A DNA stretch of 6,652 nucleotides from CBDUUP01 sp965370435 (GCA_965370435.1 CBDUUP010000255.1:1-6652), one strand, 5' to 3'; positions 1-5,516 are shown, counted from the stretch's first letter. Notes: a model not told the origin generated them from the sequence alone. A program made the numbers and translations.

Positions 1-435
1 GGTTTCCATCTCCCTGAAACTGCCAAACGCCTCGCCCTGGCCGCCCTGGATGAAACCCCCTCCCGGCTAATGCCCCTCACAGGATTGGCTATGCGCAATT
101 CGACGGCGGTCTCCCTCTTCACCGACGCCCCCCTCCCCAAACTCCCCGCCGAGATCGAAGTCCGCCCCCTCAGCGCCTTTGCGGAGGCTGTGGACTGGGC
201 CGATTGGCTGGCCGTGGATATTCCCCTGGAAGCCCTCCCCACCCTGCGGGAGCGGCTGGGCCTGGCCCTATACGAAAAACTCCCCTACCCGGCCCAAATA
301 CTAGTCGCCGCCCCCATGCCCTGCGGCGGGATCGCCGACTGCGGCGTCTGCGCGGTCAAAGCCCGTCGCAAATGGAAGCTGGCCTGCAAGGACGGCCCGG
401 TCTTCGATTTCGAGGCAGTGGGTAGTGGGCAGTGA
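1..435 (+). CDS. pyrK: PyrK-like dihydroorotate dehydrogenase electron-transfer subunit, C-terminal part (5' end outside window)
   Basis: The frame is open from base 1, so this is the last 144 residues of a longer protein; the ATG at 70 is probably internal. Near the C-terminus lie four cysteines, spaced C-x5-C-x2-C-x11-C (codons 322-324, 340-342, 349-351 and 385-387), in the context PMPCGGIADCGVCAV then ACKDGPVF. This matches the [2Fe-2S] site that ends PyrK-type subunits, which pass electrons between the flavin of dihydroorotate dehydrogenase and NAD in pyrimidine synthesis; the family's classical spacing is close but not identical. The N-terminal FAD/NAD-binding ferredoxin-reductase domain would lie mostly upstream. 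The last residues, AVGSGQ, and the TGA stop are encoded by the start of a heptamer repeat array, so the native C-terminus may have been replaced just after the conserved end. It could instead be a related ferredoxin-reductase-like subunit; neighbouring pyrD would settle this but is not in the window. Confidence 0.68.
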   Translation, partial: GFHLPETAKRLALAALDETPSRLMPLTGLAMRNSTAVSLFTDAPLPKLPAEIEVRPLSAFAEAVDWADWLAVDIPLEALPTLRERLGLALYEKLPYPAQILVAAPMPCGGIADCGVCAVKARRKWKLACKDGPVFDFEAVGSGQ

Positions 436-461
436 ACAGTGGATAGTGAACGATGGACAGC
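413..461. repeat. Degenerate 7-bp tandem repeat array, left arm (NNNNAGT units)
   Basis: Seven consecutive 7-base units fit the pattern NNNNAGT: AGGCAGT, GGGTAGT, GGGCAGT, GAACAGT, GGATAGT, then the decayed GAACGAT and GGACAGC. The array begins inside the gene 1 reading frame and supplies its stop codon at 433-435. Its units are the reverse complement of the ACTNNNN units of the array at 519-602, so the two form an inverted pair. Similar heptameric short tandem repeats are known between genes in filamentous cyanobacteria; the link to that class is by resemblance only. Confidence 0.85.
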
Positions 462-518
462 CAATAGAGGGTACAATTGTATTCTTACGAAATACCAACT
501 AAAAACTAGCTCCTGCCG

Positions 519-602
519 ACTCATTACTACCCACAACCAACTGCCTACTGACTACTGACAACTAACCACTGTCCACAAATCACTGACCACTAATCACTGT
601 TT
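519..602. repeat. Degenerate 7-bp tandem repeat array, right arm (ACTNNNN units)
   Basis: Twelve consecutive 7-base units are in strict phase with no insertion or deletion. Ten begin ACT and two begin ACA; examples are ACTGACT, ACTGACA, ACTAACC, ACTGTCC, ACTGACC and ACTAATC. The array ends eight bases before the ATG of the PIG-L deacetylase gene. It is inverted relative to the array at 413-461 and separated from it by 57 bases that hold the perfect 10-base palindrome TACAATTGTA (472-481). The gap between genes 1 and 2 (436-609) therefore consists almost entirely of this repeat pair plus its spacer, and I see no convincing promoter there. Confidence 0.9.
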
Positions 603-609
603 CCCCCCC

Positions 610-1365
610 ATGAACATCCTCGCCTTTTTCGCCCATCCTGATGACGAGACCATGCTGGCGGGGGGCGCACTGGCCCTCCTGGCACAGCAGGGAATTGACG
701 TGCACTACATTTCCGCCACCCGCGGGGAGGGCGGCGAGGTGGGCGAACCGCCTCTCTGCACGGTCGAAGAGCTGGGGGAGGTGCGGGAACAAGAATTGGT
801 CTGCGCGGTGCAGGTCCTGGGAGGGCGCTCACTCACCTTCCTGGGCTACACCGACCCTCGGGTCGGGCCGGGGGAGGAACTCTTCGCCTTCAGCAATAAT
901 CTAGTGATCCTGGCCGGTCAGGTGGCGACCAGCATTAGCCAGCACGAGCCTGTTGCCATCCTCACCCACGGCTCCAACGGCGAGTATGGGCACCCGGCCC
1001 ATGTATTATGCTTCCAGGCCGCTCTGACCGCGGTGATGGCAGGCGGCGACGATGCCCCCCTGCTCTACACCGTGGCGGCCTCCTTCCCAGAACATCCCCG
1101 CCCCCGCCTGTCCAACCAGAGCGACCCAGCCCATCTGGTCATTGACGTGAACGCCGTGTTGGAGATGAAGATCCAGGCCGCCCTCTGCCAAAAGACCCAG
1201 CACGCCCTCTTCGTGCGGCGGTTCTCCGAGGAGGCCGGACGGCAGTTGACGGTTCCGGAGGTCGTCATGACAGTTGAAAGCCTCCACCGCGCCCGCCCCG
1301 CCCCCGAGGGGGAGATAGACGACCCCATCGCCCAGGCCCTTCGGGAGGCCGGTGCAGTGGTATGA
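610..1365 (+). CDS. PIG-L/LmbE-family zinc-dependent deacetylase
   Basis: This 251-residue protein spans the usual length of the PIG-L (LmbE-like) family, whose members remove acetyl groups from N-acetylglucosamine-type substrates, as MshB and BshB do in mycothiol and bacillithiol synthesis and PIG-L does in GPI anchors. The N-terminal signature AHPDDE (residues 8-13) supplies zinc ligands H9 and D12 and the general-base D11. The third zinc ligand is expected in YGHPAH (residues 126-131), most likely H131. GEGGEVGEPP followed by ELGEVREQEL (about residues 39-63) is typical of the family's MshB-like branch. There is no signal peptide, so it should be cytoplasmic. The true substrate cannot be read from the sequence. 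The start is the first ATG after the heptamer array; no Shine-Dalgarno sequence precedes it, only a T/C run, so translation may be leaderless, weak or coupled. The next gene begins 31 bases downstream. Confidence 0.9.
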   Translation: MNILAFFAHPDDETMLAGGALALLAQQGIDVHYISATRGEGGEVGEPPLCTVEELGEVREQELVCAVQVLGGRSLTFLGYTDPRVGPGEELFAFSNNLVILAGQVATSISQHEPVAILTHGSNGEYGHPAHVLCFQAALTAVMAGGDDAPLLYTVAASFPEHPRPRLSNQSDPAHLVIDVNAVLEMKIQAALCQKTQHALFVRRFSEEAGRQLTVPEVVMTVESLHRARPAPEGEIDDPIAQALREAGAVV

Positions 1366-1396
1366 TTATCAAGTAAACACATTCGAATGCAATACT

Positions 1397-2404
1397 ATGA
1401 AAAAAATCTCTCAAGAAAAACTCTTTGAATTGCTCGACACCCCGGAAAAAAACCTCTCCGGCTATGACCTGCGCGGCCTGGTCTTCCGGGGCGCGGACCT
1501 GGAACACTGCAACCTCTCCGGCTCCAACCTAGAAGGCGCTATCCTGGATCGGGCCTTCTTGATCGGCGCCAACTTACAGAAAACCAACCTCAAGAACGCC
1601 TCCATGGAAAAGGCATACCTGATGGGGGTGGATTGCCGAAGGGCCAAGATGCAGGGCGCAAATTTGGCTGGAGCGGTCTTGATCCGCGCCAACCTGGAAA
1701 ACGCCGACCTGGAGAACGCTTTCATGCGCAGCGTAGATATCATGGACGCCAGATTGAATAAGGCCAATTTGAAGAAAGTTTATTTGCAAGAATCCTTTGC
1801 CAAGGGGGCCAATTTTGAAGGGGCCGACTTGAGCGAAGCGATCCTCATCAACGCGGTGCTGGAAAGGGCCAACTTTCAGAACGCCACCATGACCAAGACC
1901 AAGCTGGGCGGGTGCAGTTTGCGCCGAGCCATCTTGATAGATGCCGTCATGGTCGAGGCCAACCTGGAATACGCCAACCTGGAAGAAGCCACCCTGCGCA
2001 ATGCAGACCTGCGCTGGGCCAAATTCACCGACGCCAAAATGCTGTACGTTGACCTGGAAGAGGCCGTCATGCCCTTCGCCATCCTCGCCGGGGCGACCTT
2101 GATCGGGGCCAAAATGCGCCAGGCCAAGCTGGGCCACGCTGACATGGAAGACGCCAACCTGATGGATGCCATATTACGGGAAGCGAACATGCGGGAGGCC
2201 AACCTAAAGAACGCCATCCTTCGGGGCGCAGACCTGACCCGGGCCGACCTCACTGAGGCCGACCTGACCAGCGCAGACTTAGTCGGGGCCAATTTACAAG
2301 ATGCCAAACTGGCCGACGCCATCCTGACGGAAGCCAAGCTCCGCGGCGCCATGCTGGAAGGCACAATCCTGGCGAACAATAAATCATCCCCTGACAACAA
2401 ATAG
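1397..2404 (+). CDS. Long uninterrupted pentapeptide-repeat protein
   Basis: The 335-residue product is almost entirely pentapeptide repeats of the A(D/N)LXX type. From residue 20 to residue 325 every fifth residue is L, M, F or I, except C80 and A135, giving 62 consecutive units with no insertion. Alanine or another small residue usually sits two positions earlier. Such proteins fold as a right-handed quadrilateral beta-helix with four pentapeptides per turn, here about 15.5 turns. Residues 1-19 are a short charged cap and the last ten residues a polar tail. Methionine is frequent at the central core position (10 of 62). There is no signal peptide, membrane segment or enzymatic domain. Roles in this family range from gyrase-protecting DNA mimics (Qnr, MfpA) to unknown scaffolds, and none can be assigned here. 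A longer start at 1352 would overlap the previous gene, so the ATG at 1397, which begins MKKISQEKL, is preferred although no strong ribosome-binding site precedes it. Confidence 0.9.
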   Translation: MKKISQEKLFELLDTPEKNLSGYDLRGLVFRGADLEHCNLSGSNLEGAILDRAFLIGANLQKTNLKNASMEKAYLMGVDCRRAKMQGANLAGAVLIRANLENADLENAFMRSVDIMDARLNKANLKKVYLQESFAKGANFEGADLSEAILINAVLERANFQNATMTKTKLGGCSLRRAILIDAVMVEANLEYANLEEATLRNADLRWAKFTDAKMLYVDLEEAVMPFAILAGATLIGAKMRQAKLGHADMEDANLMDAILREANMREANLKNAILRGADLTRADLTEADLTSADLVGANLQDAKLADAILTEAKLRGAMLEGTILANNKSSPDNK

Positions 2405-2437
2405 GCAAGACTCCGATACCCAATTAGGAGAACCGAT

Positions 2438-2444
2438 AAAGGAG
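2438..2444 (+). promoter_or_regulatory. Ribosome-binding site of the META lipoprotein gene
   Basis: AAAGGAG lies eight bases before the ATG at 2453 and fixes that start. It is one of the clearest Shine-Dalgarno sequences in the window. A second TAGGAG at 2425-2430 is too far upstream to serve this start. Confidence 0.75.
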
Positions 2445-2452
2445 TTACGATA

Positions 2453-2875
2453 ATGAAGAAGACCTTTCAAACCATCGGAATACTTCTATCGCTGGCCCTG
2501 CTTCTGGCAGCCTGCGGAGGAGGAGAGAACCCCCTGGCAGACACTTCCTGGACGCTGGACTCCTATGGCCCGCAGGGAGACCTGCAAACCATCCCCCCAG
2601 ACATCAACGCCACCGCCGACTTCGACGAAGCCGGAACCGGGATCAGCGGCAGCGCCGGGTGCAACCTCTTCTCCGGCGAGGTGACGGTCAACGGAGACAA
2701 AATAAGCGCTGGGATGATCTCCTGGACGGAGATGGCCTGCTTCCCGGAGGAGATCATGGATGTAGAAAGTGAGTACATGCGCATTCTGGGCCAAGTCGAA
2801 CGCTTCGAAATTCAGGACGGCCAGCTGACCCTTTACGCCGGTGACGGGCAGATATTGGTGTTCAAGCAGCAATAG
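2453..2875 (+). CDS. META-domain (HslJ-like) lipoprotein
   Basis: This 140-residue protein begins with a lipoprotein signal peptide: positive MKK, a hydrophobic stretch over residues 8-18, and the lipobox LAAC with the lipidated cysteine at 21. Residues 26-138 form one META domain, the family of E. coli HslJ, with the hallmark GSAGCN (66-71), the SWTEMAC strand (90-96), an acidic helix leading to YMRIL, and the closing pattern DGQLTLYAGDGQILVF. META domains occur in exported or surface proteins linked to stress and to resistance to agents such as novobiocin; their biochemical function is unclear. The mature protein should be tethered to the outer face of the cytoplasmic membrane. It is the single-domain partner of the next gene, 47 bases downstream, whose first META domain matches it at about 79 of 112 residues without gaps (hand count). 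Confidence 0.9.
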   Translation: MKKTFQTIGILLSLALLLAACGGGENPLADTSWTLDSYGPQGDLQTIPPDINATADFDEAGTGISGSAGCNLFSGEVTVNGDKISAGMISWTEMACFPEEIMDVESEYMRILGQVERFEIQDGQLTLYAGDGQILVFKQQ

Positions 2876-3345
2876 TTGAGAGACTCCCATCCCCAAAGAA
2901 CGACACAAGAAGGAAGTGAACTATGAAGACATCCATGAAGACCGCCCTGTGGATCATCATCGCGCTGGGCGTAGTTTTCGCCATTTACCTGATCTTCTTC
3001 GGGTACCAGAACCCCCTGGCAGACACCGCCTGGACGCTGGAATCCTATGGCCCGCCGGGAGACCTGCAAACCGTCCCCTTTTTCATCACCTCCACCGCCG
3101 TCTTCGATGAGGATGGGACAGGGATAAGCGGCAGCGCAGGATGCAACCTCTTCTCCGGCGACGTGACGGTCAGGGGAGACAAGATCACCACCGAGAACCT
3201 CTCCTGGACGTTGATGGCCTGCTACCCCGAAGAATCCATGGAAGTGGAATATTATTACATGCGCATCCTGGAGAAGGTCGAGCGCTTTGAGGTCGAGGAA
3301 GATGAACTCACCCTCTACGCGGAGAACGGGCAGGTGTTGGTATTC
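2528..3345 (+). repeat. Diverged tandem direct duplication encoding META domains
   Basis: The coding segment at about 2528-2863 is repeated at about 3010-3345 with no gap at protein level. Long nearly identical DNA stretches persist, for instance around NPLADT and SYGP (2528-2589 versus 3010-3071) and around GSAGCNLFSG. A third, more diverged copy occupies about 3355-3684. This marks gene duplication in place. Confidence 0.8.
2910..2916 (+). promoter_or_regulatory. Ribosome-binding site of the double-META gene
   Basis: AAGGAAG sits six bases before the ATG at 2923 and supports that start over the in-frame Met four codons later at 2935. Confidence 0.65.
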
Positions 3346-3693
3346 ATTCCCTACGACCCCCTCACGGACTTCACCTGGCTGCTCATCTATATCGGCCAGC
3401 CGGATGACCTGCAGGCTATCCCCCCAGACATCAACGTCACCCTCCTCTTCAACCGGTCGCTGACCGAGGCCAGCGGCTACAGCGGATGCAACAACTACAC
3501 CGTTGAGATCGAAGTTCTGGGAGACAGCATGAGCGCGGGGGAGATCGACGCTCAAGCATTTGCGGGGTGCGCGTTGAAGCTCGAAGGAGACTACCTGAGC
3601 CTCCTGTTATTTGTCGAACGCTTCGAGATCCAGGATGGCCAACTGACCCTCTACGCCGCTGATGGGCAGGTGTTGGTATTTAAGAGGGAATAA
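2923..3693 (+). CDS. Membrane-anchored protein with two tandem META domains
   Basis: The 256-residue product starts with MKTSMKTALW and one hydrophobic segment (about residues 8-27) that lacks a lipobox cysteine, so it is probably an N-terminal membrane anchor with the rest outside, unlike its lipidated neighbour. META domain 1 covers residues 30-141 and keeps the hallmarks GSAGCN (70-75) and SWTLMAC (94-100). META domain 2 covers about 145-254; it keeps SGCN (187-190) but replaces the MAC strand with QAFAGC (211-216) and lacks the acidic PEE helix, so it is diverged. Its end, VERFEIQDGQLTLYA followed by DGQVLVFK, is closer to the upstream lipoprotein than to domain 1 of the same protein. The gene arose by tandem duplication from the 2453-2875 gene or the reverse. 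The function is unknown beyond a likely extracytoplasmic stress or envelope role. Confidence 0.87.
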   Translation: MKTSMKTALWIIIALGVVFAIYLIFFGYQNPLADTAWTLESYGPPGDLQTVPFFITSTAVFDEDGTGISGSAGCNLFSGDVTVRGDKITTENLSWTLMACYPEESMEVEYYYMRILEKVERFEVEEDELTLYAENGQVLVFIPYDPLTDFTWLLIYIGQPDDLQAIPPDINVTLLFNRSLTEASGYSGCNNYTVEIEVLGDSMSAGEIDAQAFAGCALKLEGDYLSLLLFVERFEIQDGQLTLYAADGQVLVFKRE

Positions 3694-3701
3694 ATATTCC
3701 C
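3686..3701. repeat. Short palindrome over the double-META stop codon
   Basis: GGGAATA and TATTCCC are separated by AA and include the TAA stop at 3691-3693. As RNA it could form a 6-bp stem with a 4-base loop. The following T-run (3714-3718) is too distant and the stem too AU-rich for a confident intrinsic terminator, so it may be chance. Confidence 0.35.
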
Positions 3702-3709
3702 AATCTTGG

Positions 3710-3738
3710 TTGCTTTTTGCATCTTTTTACTATATAAT
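3710..3738 (+). promoter_or_regulatory. Putative housekeeping-type promoter for the kinase-receiver operon
   Basis: A perfect TATAAT (3733-3738) follows TTGCTT (3710-3715) with a 17-base spacer that is T-rich. The -10 box matches the sigma-70-type consensus exactly and the -35 box matches only its TTG half. Transcription would begin near 3745, leaving a leader of about 140 bases before the kinase ATG at 3885. It lies in the largest low-GC gap of the window, just where a new operon should begin. Confidence 0.55.
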
Positions 3739-3744
3739 CTGTAC

Positions 3745-3884
3745 GGACAGACATAATCTTAACAACCTCCAACTTGATCTGTTCTGAGAGTTTCCAAAAA
3801 AAAGGGGAGGGGAACCTGCTCAACACAATAGTTTTATGCTTCCTCAATTTGAATTCCACTGAATCAATCGGAGTGTAAAGCGCG
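3745..3884 (+). other. Predicted long 5' leader of the kinase gene
   Basis: If the promoter above is right, this region is an untranslated leader. It holds an A8 run followed at once by the purine-rich GGGGAGGGG (3796-3812), which resembles a strong ribosome-binding site but has no start codon at a suitable distance. The ATG at 3836 opens only an eight-codon frame, 23 bases further on. I recognise no riboswitch class and no long stem. The kinase's own site is a GGAG at 3870-3873, 11 bases before its ATG. Confidence 0.35.
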
Positions 3885-5096
3885 ATGAAAGACCAACGCA
3901 AAACCAAAAAACAATTGATCGAGGAACTGGAAGCGCTGCGCCAACGCGTTGGCGCTTTAGAAAGCGGGGGAGAACAGGCCAGCGATGCCCTCCGGGATAG
4001 CGAGGAAAGGTACCGGGCCTTATCTGCCGCGACCTTCGAAGGGATCGGCTTCACCGAGAAAGGCATTGTCATTGATGCGAACCAACAAATGGCCGATATT
4101 TTGGGGTATACCCTGGATGAATTGATCGGCTTAGAAGTGAGCCAATGCGTCGCTCCTGAAGATCGAGAGCGTGTTGAAGCCAAAATACGGGAAGGGGTTG
4201 AAGAACCTTACACACACCGGGCGCTGCGGAAAGACGGCCAAATCATCCACGTGGAAGTGCGTCCTGCCATGATCTCTTCTAAAGGGAAGCTGGCCCGAGC
4301 GACAGTGATCCGCGACATCACCGAGCGGGTGAAGGCTGAGCAAATTTTGAAGGCCTATTCCGAGCAGCTAGAAGATATGGTGGAGGAGCGCACCCAGGAA
4401 CTCCGCGACGCCCAGGAAACCTTGATCCGCAATGAGAAGTTGGCCGTGATGGGCGAACTGGCCGGGGGTGTGGGCCATGAGCTGCGCCAGCCCCTGACAG
4501 TTATGACCAACGCGGTGTACTTCCTCCAGACCATCTTATCCGAGGCGGATGAGAAAACCAAAGATTATCTGGACATCATCTCCGCGGAAATCTCTATCGC
4601 CGAGAAGACCATAAGCGGTTTGTTGGACCTCTCCCGGTCCGGCCCTATGGACCTACAGGTAATAACCGCCGCAAAGCTGGTTGCGGATTCGATCACCCGA
4701 AACCCACCCCCAGAGGGAATCAGCATTTCATCCGACACCATCCCTGACCAATTGTCCGTTTACGTGGATCCACAACAGATCGGCCAGGTGATCGCCAACC
4801 TGATAACCAACGCCTACCAGGCCATGCCCCACGGGGGCAGCCTGACCCTCAGCGCCAAGCAAATCGAAGATCAAGTCCATCTCTCGATCCAGGACACCGG
4901 CAAAGGAATACCCCCGGAAAACTTATCCAAAGTATTTGAACCCCTCTTCACCACCAAAGCCCGCGGCGTTGGATTAGGGCTGGTGGTCTCTAAGAATTTA
5001 GTCGAAGCCAACGGCGGCAAGATCACAGTTGAGAGCCAAGAAGGCCACGGCGCAGCTTTCACCATCATCCTGCCCGCCAGCAAAGAAGCGCAATAA
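3885..5096 (+). CDS. Soluble PAS-domain sensor histidine kinase
   Basis: The 403-residue protein has no membrane segment, so it senses a cytoplasmic signal or partner. In order it has an N-terminal coiled coil (about 5-28), a PAS domain (about 38-148, ending in the typical VIRDITERVKAE), a second coiled coil (about 149-185), a HisKA dimerisation domain and a HATPase domain. The H box is GGVGHELRQPLT (194-205) with phospho-accepting H198; the N box NLITNAYQAM (305-314) follows, then G1 DTGKGI (337-342), the F box FEPLFTTK (351-358) and G2 GVGLGL (361-366). All catalytic boxes are intact, so it should be an active autokinase. The H-box form and the closely coupled F/G2 region resemble the HPK4-type kinases common in environmental bacteria. 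It phosphorylates, most likely, the receiver encoded one base after its stop. Nothing in the PAS domain identifies its ligand. Confidence 0.95.
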   Translation: MKDQRKTKKQLIEELEALRQRVGALESGGEQASDALRDSEERYRALSAATFEGIGFTEKGIVIDANQQMADILGYTLDELIGLEVSQCVAPEDRERVEAKIREGVEEPYTHRALRKDGQIIHVEVRPAMISSKGKLARATVIRDITERVKAEQILKAYSEQLEDMVEERTQELRDAQETLIRNEKLAVMGELAGGVGHELRQPLTVMTNAVYFLQTILSEADEKTKDYLDIISAEISIAEKTISGLLDLSRSGPMDLQVITAAKLVADSITRNPPPEGISISSDTIPDQLSVYVDPQQIGQVIANLITNAYQAMPHGGSLTLSAKQIEDQVHLSIQDTGKGIPPENLSKVFEPLFTTKARGVGLGLVVSKNLVEANGGKITVESQEGHGAAFTIILPASKEAQ

Positions 5097-5097
5097 T

Positions 5098-5448
5098 GTG
5101 AACATTCTGATCGTAGACGACGATTTCAATATCACGAAGACCCTGGTGGATATCCTCAACGTCCTGGGACACCAGGCCGAGGCCGCCTCCAGCGGCCTTG
5201 AAGCCCTGGAAAGAATTGAAGGCGCAAGTTATGACTGGCTGCTCACCGACGTCAAGATGCCGGGCATGAACGGCGTGGAACTTATCCAGGCTGCCAGGAT
5301 TTTGCGGCCTGAACTTCAAGTGGTCATGATGACCGCCTACACCACCGCCGATCTTGTCCAGGAGGGCCTGAAAGCAGGGGCAGTAGCCGCCCTGAACAAA
5401 CCCCTGGATATCCCCAATTTGCTCGACACCTTCACCGCCACCCATTAA
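5098..5448 (+). CDS. Stand-alone response-regulator receiver domain (CheY/Spo0F-like)
   Basis: The product is 116 residues and is only a receiver domain. The acidic pocket is in VDDDF (D7-D9), the phosphorylation site is D51 in LLTDVKMPG, the switch threonine is T79 in VVMMTA, and the conserved lysine is K101 in LNKPLD. Nothing follows helix 5, so there is no DNA-binding or enzymatic output; it must act by protein contact or as a phosphorelay intermediate. The start is taken as GTG at 5098, one base after the kinase stop (TAA 5094-5096), because the protein then begins VNILIVDDD as receivers do. The open frame extends back to an ATG at 5029, but that would add 23 uncharacteristic residues wholly inside the kinase gene. 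Translation is probably coupled to the kinase. Confidence 0.92.
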   Translation: MNILIVDDDFNITKTLVDILNVLGHQAEAASSGLEALERIEGASYDWLLTDVKMPGMNGVELIQAARILRPELQVVMMTAYTTADLVQEGLKAGAVAALNKPLDIPNLLDTFTATH

Positions 5449-5474
5449 CCCTCCTCCGGCAAGTTTAAGTTTTT

Positions 5475-5498
5475 CTTAGTGACTTCCTGTCTTCGTGG
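5475..5498. repeat. Degenerate 8-bp tandem repeat (three CTTNNTGN-like units)
   Basis: CTTAGTGA, CTTCCTGT and CTTCGTGG follow one another in perfect 8-base phase, directly after a T-run, in the gap between the receiver and esterase genes. The pattern resembles the CTTNGTGNCTTNGTGG-type intergenic repeats I associate with many environmental bacterial genomes; that association is from memory and unverified. Confidence 0.55.
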
Positions 5499-5516
5499 CA
5501 AATGATTGTATTAGAA

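Noticed and set aside
285..536. Minus-strand frames through the left heptamer array
   Set aside because: Products such as repeated STVHCPLPT are direct translations of the repeat, not protein families.
413..602. CRISPR array
   Set aside because: The units are 7 bases long and degenerate, with no unique 25-40 base spacers and no cas gene nearby.
1574..2400. Long open frames on the minus strand opposite the pentapeptide gene
   Set aside because: The 5-residue (15-base) periodicity keeps other frames open. The translations are low-complexity mirror products and the + strand frame is an unmistakable repeat family.
2833..3555. 240-codon open frame on the minus strand opposite the META genes
   Set aside because: It spans the gap and parts of both META genes, contains translated duplicates of the same repeat and has no recognisable domain, while the + strand frames have clear domains and ribosome sites.
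610..3693. A novel defence or toxin-antitoxin system made of deacetylase, pentapeptide and META genes
   Set aside because: Co-direction and short gaps alone do not link them. No nuclease, toxin, nucleotide-sensing or antitoxin feature is visible, and all three are common stand-alone families.
3836..3862. Leader peptide MLPQFEFH in the kinase leader
   Set aside because: Only eight codons, and the purine-rich tract is 23 bases away, too far for a normal ribosome site; no attenuator structure is visible.
3680..4183. 167-codon minus-strand frame across the kinase promoter and 5' end
   Set aside because: It resembles no family, is rich in Ser/Arg/Leu as expected from antisense translation, and overlaps a well-supported kinase N-terminus.
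5029..5097. ATG start for the receiver gene inside the kinase gene
   Set aside because: The extra 23 residues are only the shifted-frame reading of the kinase C-terminus; receivers normally begin just before the ILIVDDD strand, which the GTG at 5098 provides.
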